64,000 nucleotides of DNA from Bacteroidales bacterium (GCA_015061115.1 SUXE01000017.1:1-64000), one strand, 5' to 3'; shown: positions 34,881 through 45,600, counted from the first letter of the stretch. Numbers and translations are program-made. Notes: generated by a model not told the origin, from the sequence alone.

Positions 34881-35387
34881 TCAATAAAGATAATCCCACT
34901 TTTTGAAAATTGTTTTTCCAGCACCGTTCCTAATATCAGCCAAATCAGATTCCGTGCCACTTACCAAAAAAGAACCGTTCTGACAAACAAACAATACATT
35001 TTCAGGATTTGCTATAGCTTCCGCCCGACTGGCTTCTACATAGTCCTTATCTTTCGCATCATAAAGGACACATGACATGAGATCATCAGAATCGCTTATC
35101 GTAATAGTAGTACCAGTAACCGTAAATGTAATAAAAGAGTCCTCAACTTTCGTTATAGAAACAGAAACACCTGTAATACCAAGAGATTCGTTGTCAATCA
35201 CGTATGTATCACCAACATATGCTTTAATTGAAGACACTGGCACGCCAGGCTGGATGTTGTATGTCTGATCTTTTTCCTCACTGATTATCTGCTCCTTGTT
35301 ATCTGTATCTTCATCTTCACAAGAAGTGAGAAAAAGTGGAGAAGCAAACACAGACAAAGCCAAAGACAAATTGAACAATTTCTTCAT
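34881..35387 (-). CDS. Surface-type lipoprotein, paralogue 2
   Basis: 168 residues. Lipobox LTSC with Cys23, then acidic residues EDEDTD. The domain at about 55-168 matches paralogue 1 position by position (AYVGDTYVIDNESLGITGVSVSITKV, TGTTITISDSDD, ANPENVLFVCQNGSFLVSGTESDLADIRNGAGKTIFKK), with clear divergence between them, so the duplication is not recent. It lacks the Asn-rich linker. Each copy has its own promoter box. Possible roles include glycan binding or phage receptor variation, but nothing in the sequence proves one. Confidence 0.85.
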   Translation of the reverse strand: MKKLFNLSLALSVFASPLFLTSCEDEDTDNKEQIISEEKDQTYNIQPGVPVSSIKAYVGDTYVIDNESLGITGVSVSITKVEDSFITFTVTGTTITISDSDDLMSCVLYDAKDKDYVEASRAEAIANPENVLFVCQNGSFLVSGTESDLADIRNGAGKTIFKKWDYLY

Positions 35388-35411
35388 GTTTATATTTTTA
35401 GTTAAACACTA

Positions 35412-35419
35412 CAAACATA
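35412..35419 (-). promoter_or_regulatory. -7 box TATGTTTG of lipoprotein gene 2
   Basis: Minus-strand TAnnTTTG, 25 bp before the start. The same octamer is used by the xylanases. Confidence 0.5.
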
Positions 35420-35848
35420 GCAGAAACTAAGCTTCCACTTTGATAAAAAGACATTACATTTTCATTAAAACTCACAAAACATTAACAAAAAAGCAAAAAT
35501 GATAAAATCAAGACTATTAATTCAGATTTTTAAGACAATCACATGAAAATTCTCGGTCAAATGGACATTTTTGCGTTTTATATGATTGAAATTTACATCA
35601 TATTTAATCGATTTTTCCTACTCTAAATGCGTAAAATTATGACTTTCTAAAAAAAAGGCATTTTTTGCCGATTTTTTATCCGATACATCCAACCTACTTG
35701 TCATATATTCGCAGTGTAAACGAAAAACAAATATCTCTAATAGCAAAAACTAAACTATAAAACTAAAATAACATAAACACATACTTTTTTCAACTGTTAA
35801 GTTATTTAGAACACATACAATAATTATATACTCTAATACTCTAATAAC

Positions 35849-36078
35849 GTAGACTTGAAAAAATTCTATCTTTTCTATCAACGTTAGCTTCGAAAGAAGC
35901 AAGTCCTAATTTCCTTTTACTTTCACATTGTTCGGAAGAACAATGTGAAAGGTAGGAAGGGGAAAAAGGGAAATTAAATTGAAAGTCTAGTTGTAAGGTA
36001 ATATATGATAACTCAGGTTGATAGGGGTCGAGATGACTGCTGCAACACAAAAAAGAGACGCTATCGCGTCTTTTTTTT
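35849..36078 (+). ncRNA. Candidate structured RNA ending at a terminator
   Basis: The 35388-36195 gap has no convincing gene, but this part folds well. TAGACTT (35849-35855) can pair with AAGTCTA (35983-35989), enclosing two hairpins: GCTTC-GAAA-GAAGC (35887-35900) and a 14-bp perfect hairpin capped by GGAA (about 35930-35961), whose outer arms AATTTCC and GGAAATT can extend it. Both loops are GNRA type. A hairpin with a T run (36048-36078) ends it on the plus strand. No matching promoter box was found, so orientation rests on the terminator. The family is not recognised. Confidence 0.4.
36048..36078. terminator. Bidirectional-type terminator (AGACGC/GCGTCT)
   Basis: AGACGC (36056-36061), loop TATC, GCGTCT (36066-36071), then seven T. 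An A run precedes it, so it could also act leftward. Member of the GAGACG hairpin group. Confidence 0.7.
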
Positions 36079-36136
36079 ATGCCAATAAGTGAACAATAAA
36101 AGGCAAGGCAAACCCAAACATGGAATCGTATTATCA

Positions 36137-36166
36137 TAAAAAAAGAGAGACGCGGATGCGTCCCTC
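36137..36166 (-). terminator. Terminator of the GH5 cellulase at 36196 (GAGACG type)
   Basis: On the minus strand GAGGGACGC pairs with GCGTCTCTC (one G-U), loop ATCC, followed by a T run. Confidence 0.8.
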
Positions 36167-36195
36167 TTCATTAAAATTGCGTCTAGTTAGTATAA

Positions 36196-38097
36196 TTATC
36201 TTACAACTACCTTGTAAGCTTGATTTCCTACCTTAACCACATAAGTTCCATTCTGCAACTTGACTGATGTCATAAAATTAGTTGCAACAGTCTTGGCAGC
36301 CAATGTTCCCAACATCGTGTACGCTTCTATTGTCTTACCCTCCGCACCAAGCACTGCGATACCTCCGTCGACTGGGATAATGTTGGCAGCAACAGCGTCT
36401 ACATTATCAACTGAAGAATTGTCATCGTCAAGTTTCAACATCAACGAGATAGCATTTGCTGTGATAGAAAGGATCGCCTTTCCATTGTCTGACAAATACT
36501 CACCGTCGTTTCCACTCCAGATGTTTGGCAATGAGTTCTTATACTGAGCAGCCTCCAGATCCTTTTTCACAATCGGATTTGTGAACTCATATCCGTTGAT
36601 TGTGATCTTATTAACACTGAATGTATACGATGAATCATTAGTATATACCAAATAGCCTAAGTTGGTGAAGCCTTCCTTCTTTGACGCAGGAGACAAATCA
36701 ACATCGATATTTTTTGCTGTGCCAGAAATCTCTTTTGAGACCTCATCCCAACCTGAATACTGGCATTTGAATGTCGGATTCTCTTTTGCATCGTCAACAG
36801 AGAGATTGACAATATAACTTGTGATCAACTCAAGTTTTGTCTTTGGAGCAGTCGTGTCAATCTCAATTTCCTGGTCGAACGCCTCATTGATAGCCTCTAC
36901 AATATAAGTACGGGCGACACTGTTCGCTGATCTGTTGATTGTGGCAAATCCCTTAGCTGTACTTAGATGACCATTGTCCCAAAGCACTGGCACAGCACCA
37001 ACACGACGTGCATTCTCACAAAGTGTCTTAGTCCAATATGCAGTGTACTTGGAATTTTCAGAATCGAAAGCAGTTTTATCTACAGTGCCATACTCACCGA
37101 CAACTACAGGATACCCCTGTGATGTGAACCAAGTCTTCAGTTTATCAAACTGACCAGACATTGTGCTTTCACTGTTTGCACCTTGGCCATAAGTAGTACA
37201 TTTCTTAGAATCTGCAGCCCATGCCTCATCACCCCAACGAGTCACGCCAGCATCTGTTTCGTCTCCACAAAGATCCCAAGGAGCATAGTAGTGGACTGAA
37301 ATCATAAGACGATTGCCGGAAACAGATCTGTCAAGGTATTTGTCTTCAGGGATCTTGAATCCTCTTGCCTCAGAAGTCAAATCAATATCAGTGTTCCAAC
37401 CAGGAATCAAAAGCCAACGTTTTGCGTTATTCAGGCTAATAGGACGCACCGTCTCAACAAAAATCTGATTATAATCATTGATATTCTGGTAGTAATTAGC
37501 ATTTGGATATGTGCCACCTGTTGACTGCCACTCATAAGTGCCGTCGAACACCTCATTCATAGATTCGAAGATCAAATGCTCATCATAATCCTTGAACATT
37601 GTGGCAATCTGCTCCCAGAATGCCTTATACTTAGCCTTGATCTCACTCTGGTTGTTACTGTCACAAAGAAGCCAGCTGCCAGTCACTCCATGATATCCGT
37701 CTCCATGTATATTAGTGATCACATAAAGATCCTCAGCCAAAGCCATATCCACCACCTCTTTGACTCTTGCAAGCCATGCCTCATCAATCTTATAATCCGG
37801 AGCTGATCCGATCTTATTCAAATAAGACACTGGAATACGAATAGTGTTGAAGCCACTATTCTTGATCAGTTTAATCAGAGCAGAGGAAGTCTTAGGATTT
37901 CCCCATACAGTCTCACTCGGAGTGCCATTTGAGTTTGCCTCCAATGTGTTGCCTAAGTTCCAGCCTGCACCCATAGCCTCAACCATTTCATACTGGCCAA
38001 GGTCGTCAAACTGATTATCGGCAAAAGCAGATAAGGATGTGGAAAGCATTGTAGCTCCCAATCCGTAAGTTAAAACATTTTGTAGTCGTATATTCAT
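36196..38097 (-). CDS. GH5 endoglucanase (GH5_4-like) with T9SS tail
   Basis: 633 residues. Signal peptide 1-26 (LSAFA). GH5 domain about 35-405: AMGAGWNLGNTLEAN, GFNTIRIPVSY, acid/base Glu182 (FESMNEVFDG), HYYAPWDLCG, nucleophile Glu335 (VVVGEYGTVDK), and VLWDNGH near the end. Residues 410-555 form a beta-rich accessory region that may bind carbohydrate (FKCQYSGWDEVSKEISGTA). The end carries a T9SS-type sorting domain (IEAYTMLGTLAAKTV, LQNGTYVVKVGNQAYKVVVR). Likely substrates are cellulose, xyloglucan or mixed-linkage glucan. It is transcribed alone from the TAGTTTTG box. Confidence 0.94.
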   Translation of the reverse strand: MNIRLQNVLTYGLGATMLSTSLSAFADNQFDDLGQYEMVEAMGAGWNLGNTLEANSNGTPSETVWGNPKTSSALIKLIKNSGFNTIRIPVSYLNKIGSAPDYKIDEAWLARVKEVVDMALAEDLYVITNIHGDGYHGVTGSWLLCDSNNQSEIKAKYKAFWEQIATMFKDYDEHLIFESMNEVFDGTYEWQSTGGTYPNANYYQNINDYNQIFVETVRPISLNNAKRWLLIPGWNTDIDLTSEARGFKIPEDKYLDRSVSGNRLMISVHYYAPWDLCGDETDAGVTRWGDEAWAADSKKCTTYGQGANSESTMSGQFDKLKTWFTSQGYPVVVGEYGTVDKTAFDSENSKYTAYWTKTLCENARRVGAVPVLWDNGHLSTAKGFATINRSANSVARTYIVEAINEAFDQEIEIDTTAPKTKLELITSYIVNLSVDDAKENPTFKCQYSGWDEVSKEISGTAKNIDVDLSPASKKEGFTNLGYLVYTNDSSYTFSVNKITINGYEFTNPIVKKDLEAAQYKNSLPNIWSGNDGEYLSDNGKAILSITANAISLMLKLDDDNSSVDNVDAVAANIIPVDGGIAVLGAEGKTIEAYTMLGTLAAKTVATNFMTSVKLQNGTYVVKVGNQAYKVVVR

Positions 38098-38124
38098 AAT
38101 CCTTTAATTATATCTTATTAGACA

Positions 38125-38132
38125 CAAAACTA
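38125..38132 (-). promoter_or_regulatory. -7 box TAGTTTTG of the GH5_4-like gene
   Basis: Minus-strand TAnnTTTG, 28 bp before the start. Confidence 0.45.
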
Positions 38133-38210
38133 TGAAAAAAAAAAGAAAAAACAAACATACACACAGGTCCGGCAAACTAGCATTGATACTTTATTCCACC
38201 ACAAAAGAGA

Positions 38211-38241
38211 CAAAAAAGACAGAGAAGTCACCCTCTCTGCC
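38211..38241 (-). terminator. Terminator of the CotH-like gene
   Basis: Minus-strand stem GGCAGAGA/TCTCTGTC (38234-38241 with 38218-38225, one G-U) followed by a T run. Confidence 0.75.
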
Positions 38242-38276
38242 TTTCCTAAAATTGAAATGATATGAAAAATATGAGT

Positions 38277-41200
38277 TTATTTCTTTACTATCTTGATTAC
38301 CTTGCCGTCGATCTTCAACAAGTAGACACCAGTTTGGTAATCACCGCCGAATGTCATGCCTGCGTATGCATCGCCAGACTCAACAACCTGACCTACCATA
38401 TTCGACACCACATATTCGCCGTCGACATTGATTGTCCACTCTGAATTTGTCGGATTTGGATAGACAATATCATCTGCAGACACGTCTGAAAGGTCAGCCA
38501 ACTGATCAGTACATACTCTTGATCCATTCTCTGTAATAGGTGTAGCCAACTGGTTTCCGATATTTGAAGTCGTGCAAATTCCAAAGACTGTCAAGTCTGA
38601 TGATCCATCCGACTTTCTTCCATACGATCCATTCTGCTCATGCTTTTGAGTTGTGATCTCATCAATCACCTCTTCCTTACCTGCATATGGCAAAATCAAC
38701 TGGATTTTCTGTGAGACCTCTGCACTCAACTTGAAGTTCAGGTGCAATGGACCGCTTGCAGGCTCCTTATCCGCCCACAACATCACTCTACCATTGGCTG
38801 GAATCACAGTCGATGAATAGTCGTATGGTATCTCCGAAGATGCGTTGGCAGTAACATTTCTTACAATCATACCAGCCAAGTCGACGTCATGATTCTCACT
38901 GTTGTAGATCTCAATCCAGTCTGGCTTAGATCCGTACTCATCCTCTGTCCTATTGTTAGAAGCACAAACCTCATTGATAAACAACTTAGGAAGTTTGAAC
39001 TCAGAGTCAGGAGTAAATACAACTTCAATATCCATTCCTGAAGACGTTACACTATCAAGGTACGACGTTGCTGTGCCATTCTTTGTCTCACCATTGATTT
39101 TCCACGATTGAATCTTATATCCCGTCGGAACTCGAACCTCAACCTTTATTCTTTCACCGACAAACAGCTGACGGCTATAATCAGAAGTGCTTGCAATCTT
39201 GTTGACCAAGAATCTGTATTCTGGAGCATTTCCGTTGAAAGTCATGCGGACAGACACATTGGCTTTTGTCGACTGCACTTCATAATAGGATACAAGCTGA
39301 CTTTCTACAATAGAAGGACGCTGCTTAGCAAAATCGATCATTTTCTGAATGGCGCCGTCATAATCTTGCTGTGTGCATACCTTATTAACTTCAATAGTCG
39401 CGCAAGCCTCCTCCTTGACAAGAGCTGATATAGAATCACAAATTTTAGTCATGCGAGACTCGGTAAACTGTGTCTCTAGCAAATATGTGTATCTATCCAA
39501 GAAATGATACTTGAAATCCTCATTCTCCATACATCCTTTGAAAAGAGTACAGAGATGCAACTCATCCGAAGACAACATACCTGGCATTGAAAAGCCACCC
39601 ATTCCTGGGAATGTGCCACCACCCATTCCAGGCATTGTGCCACCACCAGGTGTAGTTCCTCCTCCAGGCATTGTGCCACCACCCCATGTGCCACCGCCCC
39701 ACATAGAGCCACCGTCAGATGTGCTTCCTGTCATACAATAACTCAACATATTGTTGGATGCACTCGAACTTGTAGACAAACCAAAGTCAACATCATACAG
39801 GAACCAACGGAATTTTCCGCCGTCTTTCTTTCTCCAAAGTTTTACGTTGTTGTTTACCCAGTCTGTGTTTGCCAAGAACTGCTGAATAATCTGATAGTCG
39901 ATATATTCATCAATATCCATTATCTGAGACAACTTATCGTAGAAATCTGCGTCACCACTATTGTTAGCGGCAAGGTTTTCCATCTTATAATATGCCTCAT
40001 CAGTTCCAATTTGAGCCACGTATTTTTTCTCTTCTTTCACCAAACGGATATACTCGATTTCATCCTCGTCATAACCATAATTAGACTCAATATAATCCTC
40101 ATCCGTACGCTCACGTAGACCCATCAAGCCCTTGTACTCACCATTCAAGAAGTAAGCGACTGGCTGGTATGCCTGATAGTCGATATTCATTCCTTTTGCG
40201 AGAGTCTGCATATAGCCTTCTCTCCAACGTGGATGCATATAAAAACCGTTTCCTCCGTTACGAAGGGCAAGGGCTTTATATTTTGTGTAACTTCTGTCCT
40301 TGAAGAACTTAGTGTATTGGAATTTATTGTTTCCAGTACGTTTGTTAGCCTTAATCTTAAAGCTCTTCACAGCATGTTGACGGGAGCAAACTCCAAAGAC
40401 ACCAACTTCAACCTCCTGATTGTCCACAACCTTACCGTCTACTATATACTCAAAGTTAGCAGGGCGCATCCAATCATTATAATAGTTGGCTTTTTGAGCA
40501 TTGTCACTGGAACAAGTAGAACGAGAACCATTATTTCCGACAACACAAATACCCAACTGAGGATCATTGAAATTCTCACCATCCGAGGTAATCGATACAA
40601 TCGGCAATTTAGAAGTTCCGCAAGTGGAATAAATACCATCAGTGAACAGATATGATCCAGTCACCACGTCACTGTAAAGTTTACCATCCTTATATGCTCT
40701 TGCACGCACGATTGTTGTAGTGTCGAGATTAATAGGAGATTGGTAAACAACTCCTTTTTCCTTTGTAGGAATGCTTCCGTCCAATGTGTAATAAATCTGG
40801 GCTCCTTCAGTTGAACACTGAAGCTGAACTGCAGCATGACCACCAGCATATACCACACCTGGAGTTGTTCCTGCAAATGTAGGAGACGCTACCCTATCCG
40901 ATATACTATACGCAGAAGTGTTTTCTGTACCAGGCGAAGGTATCATATACCCTCCGTCTCCATAGGAAATATGCGGATACTGCTTTGGATATTCGATTGA
41001 AATCGTCTGCGATCCATTTGACAAAATCAGTTTGCCAGCATCAGACGTAAGTTTTTGAGAAACTGTACCTGCGAACAAAGGATTCATAGTGGAAGCAACA
41101 CTACTATTTGTTTCAGCAACGTCATCCTTTGCAAAGAAAAGCAGGTTGTATCCCTTTTTGATAACATGTGACTGAGAGAGACGCAATGTCCAATCCGTCT

Positions 41201-41435
41201 TTCCCTCCTTCTCATTAGTAACAGTCCAACCATTCAGGTCGATCTGATCCCCATCATTATAAATCTCAACATATCCGTTATAATCATATTTATCACTGAC
41301 TATAGTGGATATATTGCTCGGCATAATCTCAGTGATTTTTATAGCAGCAGAAGCGGAGACCGCAGACAAGCAACCTGCAGAGACAGCTAATGTCCTAAAA
41401 AGACTGAATACGTTGAATGAGTATAAGTTTTCCAT
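38277..41435 (-). CDS. CotH-type kinase-fold protein with two LTDs and T9SS tail
   Basis: 1052 residues. Signal peptide 1-31. LTD 1 about 32-165 (IKITEIMPSN, GYVEIYNDGDQIDLNGWTV). A chitobiase C-terminal-like domain follows at about 185-265 (YYTLDGSIPTKEKGVVYQSP). A CotH domain spans about 275-720 (FKIKANKRTG, LRNGGNGFYMHPRWREGYMQ, PVAYFLNGEYKGLMGLRER, and the metal-binding RWFLYDVDFGLS). LTD 2 is about 850-985 (LFINEVCASNNRTEDEYG). The T9SS tail is 995-1052 (YPNPTNSEWTINVDG, KIVKK). CotH proteins can phosphorylate secreted proteins. A Gly/Met/Pro/Trp-rich insert interrupts CotH after DVDFGLS. A cellulosome-like scaffold role is possible but unproven. Confidence 0.9.
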   Translation of the reverse strand: MENLYSFNVFSLFRTLAVSAGCLSAVSASAAIKITEIMPSNISTIVSDKYDYNGYVEIYNDGDQIDLNGWTVTNEKEGKTDWTLRLSQSHVIKKGYNLLFFAKDDVAETNSSVASTMNPLFAGTVSQKLTSDAGKLILSNGSQTISIEYPKQYPHISYGDGGYMIPSPGTENTSAYSISDRVASPTFAGTTPGVVYAGGHAAVQLQCSTEGAQIYYTLDGSIPTKEKGVVYQSPINLDTTTIVRARAYKDGKLYSDVVTGSYLFTDGIYSTCGTSKLPIVSITSDGENFNDPQLGICVVGNNGSRSTCSSDNAQKANYYNDWMRPANFEYIVDGKVVDNQEVEVGVFGVCSRQHAVKSFKIKANKRTGNNKFQYTKFFKDRSYTKYKALALRNGGNGFYMHPRWREGYMQTLAKGMNIDYQAYQPVAYFLNGEYKGLMGLRERTDEDYIESNYGYDEDEIEYIRLVKEEKKYVAQIGTDEAYYKMENLAANNSGDADFYDKLSQIMDIDEYIDYQIIQQFLANTDWVNNNVKLWRKKDGGKFRWFLYDVDFGLSTSSSASNNMLSYCMTGSTSDGGSMWGGGTWGGGTMPGGGTTPGGGTMPGMGGGTFPGMGGFSMPGMLSSDELHLCTLFKGCMENEDFKYHFLDRYTYLLETQFTESRMTKICDSISALVKEEACATIEVNKVCTQQDYDGAIQKMIDFAKQRPSIVESQLVSYYEVQSTKANVSVRMTFNGNAPEYRFLVNKIASTSDYSRQLFVGERIKVEVRVPTGYKIQSWKINGETKNGTATSYLDSVTSSGMDIEVVFTPDSEFKLPKLFINEVCASNNRTEDEYGSKPDWIEIYNSENHDVDLAGMIVRNVTANASSEIPYDYSSTVIPANGRVMLWADKEPASGPLHLNFKLSAEVSQKIQLILPYAGKEEVIDEITTQKHEQNGSYGRKSDGSSDLTVFGICTTSNIGNQLATPITENGSRVCTDQLADLSDVSADDIVYPNPTNSEWTINVDGEYVVSNMVGQVVESGDAYAGMTFGGDYQTGVYLLKIDGKVIKIVKK

Positions 41436-41547
41436 AGTACGTTATGTTAATAGAGTATGTGTTTCTTTTTTGGGTGATTTTATGTCAATCTAACGACAGA
41501 TACAAAATCACCATCTTTATTAGAGTCTGGAGTAATAAAGTTTTTAG

Positions 41548-41577
41548 CAAATGTAGTTTTTTTTGTATACCAACAAA
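41548..41577 (-). promoter_or_regulatory. Promoter of the CotH-like gene
   Basis: On the minus strand TTTG (41574-41577), 18 bp spacer, TACATTTG (41548-41555). One of the best matches in the window. The leader is about 105 nt. Confidence 0.6.
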
Positions 41578-41673
41578 AAGAAACTACATTTTTCTACATA
41601 CAGAACACACTTTTTCATCAAAAGTATGTTGGACAGCTTATTTATATCCCCTATATAATTTTCATCCAGTTTT

Positions 41674-42693
41674 TTACCAATAAACCACTGGACATGGATA
41701 TCTTTCGACTGTACGTATAATATATATCAGAGCAATTTCATGCGACCATGATCCATTCTTTTTCTGCGACGTGAATAGATCATAAACGTAGTAAGCTTGC
41801 AAATTCTTTATCGATGTTCCCACCATAAACGAGACATACGAGACTTCTGACAAATCTGATTTCAATGATATTCCTGCCATAAACGGAGAAAAGAATCCTC
41901 CTACGCCGAAATCCAACTGTTTCCATACATCCTGACTCTGATAAGACGCATTGGCAAAAAGGTATGTGTCTGATATAGAGTTACGTCCGAACAATCCGTT
42001 AGATAGTTCCAAATCCTTGATATAGTTGACATGGGCGGCAAAACGTCGATGCAAGATATTGTTACCTGTCTTTTGGAATCCATTTTCAGGTTCAGACAAA
42101 TGGTACATAGCGGCACCTAAAGTCAAGAACCCTTGCACACATAATGCCGCACCAACATTGAAATCAGCAAAATGAAAACGATCATGTTCAAACTCTTCAG
42201 TTGTATTAGAGCCATACAGATTACCAGTTCCTAAATCATATTGGTCTGCAAATGTCACCTTGCTTACATCAAACGTGTTTATGAAATATGTTGCTTGCAC
42301 ACCAAGACGCAAGAAAATACCATCTGTTGCATTTATTGAAAACTTGTTTGACTTTCCACTCTTCAACTGAAATGTATGGGCATAAACCAATCCTATCTCA
42401 TTCGTCCTGTAGATGCCACCAGCATAACTGTCCAACGCATAAGACAGACCAGCAGAACACATTCGTTTGTAGAAATTCTGGTCGTATGAGGCTCTGACAG
42501 TATTATACTTATTCCCCAATTTTGGCCATTGTTGACGATAGTTCAAACCCAAACGTATAGCGTTCGCGTTTCCAGCCATCGCAGGGTTCAGACTAAATGG
42601 CACAATGTTATGGTTGGAGAATGTGTAATCCTGTGCGTAGACGCACACACCCGACATCCATACTGACAATATTATTTGTAGTAGTCTTTTCAT
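41674..42693 (-). CDS. PorP/SprF-family T9SS outer-membrane protein
   Basis: 339 residues. Signal peptide 1-20 (VCVYA). An outer-membrane beta-barrel follows with family motifs DYTFSNHNIVPFSLNPAMAGNANAIRLGLNYRQQWP and SYDQNF(Y)KRMCSAGLSYALDSYAGG. PorP/SprF proteins assist type IX secretion and surface attachment of one large partner. In Flavobacterium, sprF follows sprB. Here the 1530-residue CHU_C protein is encoded directly upstream (6-bp gap), the same order. So this protein most likely anchors that adhesin-like partner. There is no PKD or Lys-rich core of other T9SS parts, and the secretion machine itself is not in the window. Confidence 0.92.
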   Translation of the reverse strand: MKRLLQIILSVWMSGVCVYAQDYTFSNHNIVPFSLNPAMAGNANAIRLGLNYRQQWPKLGNKYNTVRASYDQNFYKRMCSAGLSYALDSYAGGIYRTNEIGLVYAHTFQLKSGKSNKFSINATDGIFLRLGVQATYFINTFDVSKVTFADQYDLGTGNLYGSNTTEEFEHDRFHFADFNVGAALCVQGFLTLGAAMYHLSEPENGFQKTGNNILHRRFAAHVNYIKDLELSNGLFGRNSISDTYLFANASYQSQDVWKQLDFGVGGFFSPFMAGISLKSDLSEVSYVSFMVGTSIKNLQAYYVYDLFTSQKKNGSWSHEIALIYIIRTVERYPCPVVYW

Positions 42694-42699
42694 TTCCTT

Positions 42700-45600
42700 T
42701 TATCTTACAAGGGTAACAAATCCACGGTTTTCACCATCTCTCTCAAGATTTCCAAACTTACATTTATATTTGTAAACCCATCCATATACACCCCATGGAC
42801 ATTCCTTTCCATTCCACTTACCATCCCATGTATCTTCCAAACCTCGTCCTTCATACATGATCTCTCCAAGACGGTTGTATATGATATATGAGAATTCGTC
42901 GACGTAGCGGCCCCCATAAAATCTGAATCCGTCGTTTTTCTCATCTCCATTAGGCGTGAATGCCTCTGGTGCCCAAATATCTTTCCATACATACAATGAT
43001 GTCACACCTTCATACACACATCCTGCAGCATCCACAGCACGTACCAACACACTTACCGAATCGCCAACTTTCTGCGTATCATAACGGTAGTTCATTGTAC
43101 GGCCTTCCAATTCCTGGGCTGTAGAGTATGGCTGCCATGTCCATTTAGCTTCAACCGGAGACAATCCAGAGAACTGGACTGTTGGGTTTGTCTCATCAAT
43201 CCATCCAGGAGTGACCGAAAAGTCGAATGTCCGTCTGTTTGCTAAAGTCACACTTTTATGAGTTGTAGACACACATCCGTTTTCATCACGACCTGTCAAT
43301 GTGAATTTAGTATCAGCGAAAATGGCGATCTCCATAGATTCTGAATTGTAATTCGCTGACAAATCCTCTGGTTCCGGCTCCGCGCTCCACTCATAGAAAA
43401 TAGCTCCCGACGCAGAAAGTCTGACTTTGTCTCCATCATCAGCACATCCTTCTACCGACGACAACTTGATATCAAGTTTTGGAAGTTTGTAAACCTCTAG
43501 TTCGTATGGCACAGTGTTGGTACAGCCATTTACATCTGTTCCTGTAACATAATATGTAGTGGTCAGCATAGGATACTGAGTGATGGTAGGGCCGACCTCA
43601 TTGGTATTCCATTTGTATGAATGCGCTCCAGATGCCGTAATTGTTGCCTTATCACCAGGACAAACAATCTTATCTCCAGTGATAAGCACATTAGGTGGTG
43701 TCAGCTGATGAACAAAGATATTCATATCAGAAGAACAATTCAAACGAGTTCCTACCAGTTTTACATACATATCTGATTCAGGAATGAAATCTAGATTTGG
43801 AGTATAGACAGTGTCATTTCCATAATACCATTCAAATGTAGTGGCTCCCTGAGCTCGCAGATGCACATATTCTCCCTTACATGCTTCCACACTTCCCAAA
43901 TATGAAAGTACAGGTGGATCAACAGGAAGAATAGTGAATGTAGCGGTGTTCTGACAACCGAATGAATCGATTCCGATAACCTCAAAAGTGGTCTCTCCTG
44001 TAATCTTTTCAATCAAAGTTTCACCTTGCTTGCCATGTTTCCATGAATAATCCATAGCACCAGATGCGACAATCGTTGCGACACTATCTTTGCAGACGTT
44101 TATATCACCCGTTATCGTGACGTCAGGCACCTCTCGTAATGAAACACTCACAATTTTTGTCGACTGACATCCATTATCCCCAATACCAGTCAATGTATAT
44201 TTTGTAGGGATAGACGGAGAAACCTCCAATGACTCTCCATCCAAACCGTATCCCCAATTATAAGTGGCCGCTCCGTGAGCCTTAAGCGAAGTGTATTTTC
44301 CAGGACATACCACACTATCTCCATCCACCCAAAGTTCAGGCACAGGGAGAGTGCCTAGGACTGCACTTGCCTGCGACACACAACCTTTACGGTATCCTGT
44401 CACAGTCACTTTCATAGTCTCATCATTTATCTTGAATGCACGGTGTGCTCCCTTCACTCCATCATGCCACTCATATTCAATAGCACCAACAGCGTCGATT
44501 TTGGCAGCTTCTCCCGGACAAACATCAAAATCACCAACTATTTCTATAACAGGTCGCGCAATCGTATCCACATAAGTCGAATCTTTCGACTTACAGCCAT
44601 TCTTATCTGTACTTTCAAGTTTGATCCATACAGGCTCCCTCACCAAAAAACTCGTCTCTTTCTGGAAATCGAAATACGTGTCTCCAGCATACCATCTCTG
44701 GCTTTCTACGTTTCCTTGGAATGCCAATTCCGCCTTGTTTCCTACACAAACGCTGTCTGGAGCCAAAATATCCACCTGGACAGGAATGTTGACATTGATA
44801 ATCTTTGTGACAGGATTTGGACATCCTTCCTTGCTATATCCAACAACCTGATATTCTGTTGGACCATCAGGGATATCATACGCTACAGAATCACTTCCTG
44901 CTGGAGGATATACCCATTCAACCCTATCCGGAGTTCCAACAATTGACAATTTGACTGTATCTAACGCACAAACTTCATCTTTGGATAAAATTGCCACCAA
45001 AGGAAGCTGGAAAACGTAAACAGGGACAGACATCGAATCTGTACAACCATTCAGGCTCACCTTTACCTTCCAAATCTCATTTCCCGTGATTTTCTTTTGC
45101 AATGTTGAATTGGTAGATCCATCCTGCCACTCAAATGTATATCCCTGAGCGGATAGCATTGACACTTTTGCCTGTTCGTCAGGACAAACCTCATCAACTT
45201 TATCGGCTATCTGCACAAGCGGACTCTGCTTGATGCGTACTTTTCTGCTCGCAGTTCCTCTACAACCATATTTATCATAACCTATCACCGTATATGACGT
45301 GTCGGAATAAGGCATTATATCCATTGAAGGACCGCTATAAACGATACCCTGTCCGGAAACAGGATCTGAACCCAAATCCCACTCGTAACTTTCCGCACCT
45401 ATACCATAAATAGTTGCCCTTTCTCCAGAACATAGCTCATCTGGTGTCCAAAGATCAACTATAGGCGATGGATTCACATGGATTTTAATGGAATCTTCTG
45501 TCTTGCAACCATAATTTAATGAAATCGCCGTACATTTAAATGTCTGTGTCACTGTAGGAATAACCTGCAAACGAGATCCTGATATTCCGCCCTCCCAATC

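Noticed and set aside
35841-36137. Leftward 98-codon open frame
   Set aside because: It covers two terminator hairpins and the structured RNA candidate, has no domain and no promoter.
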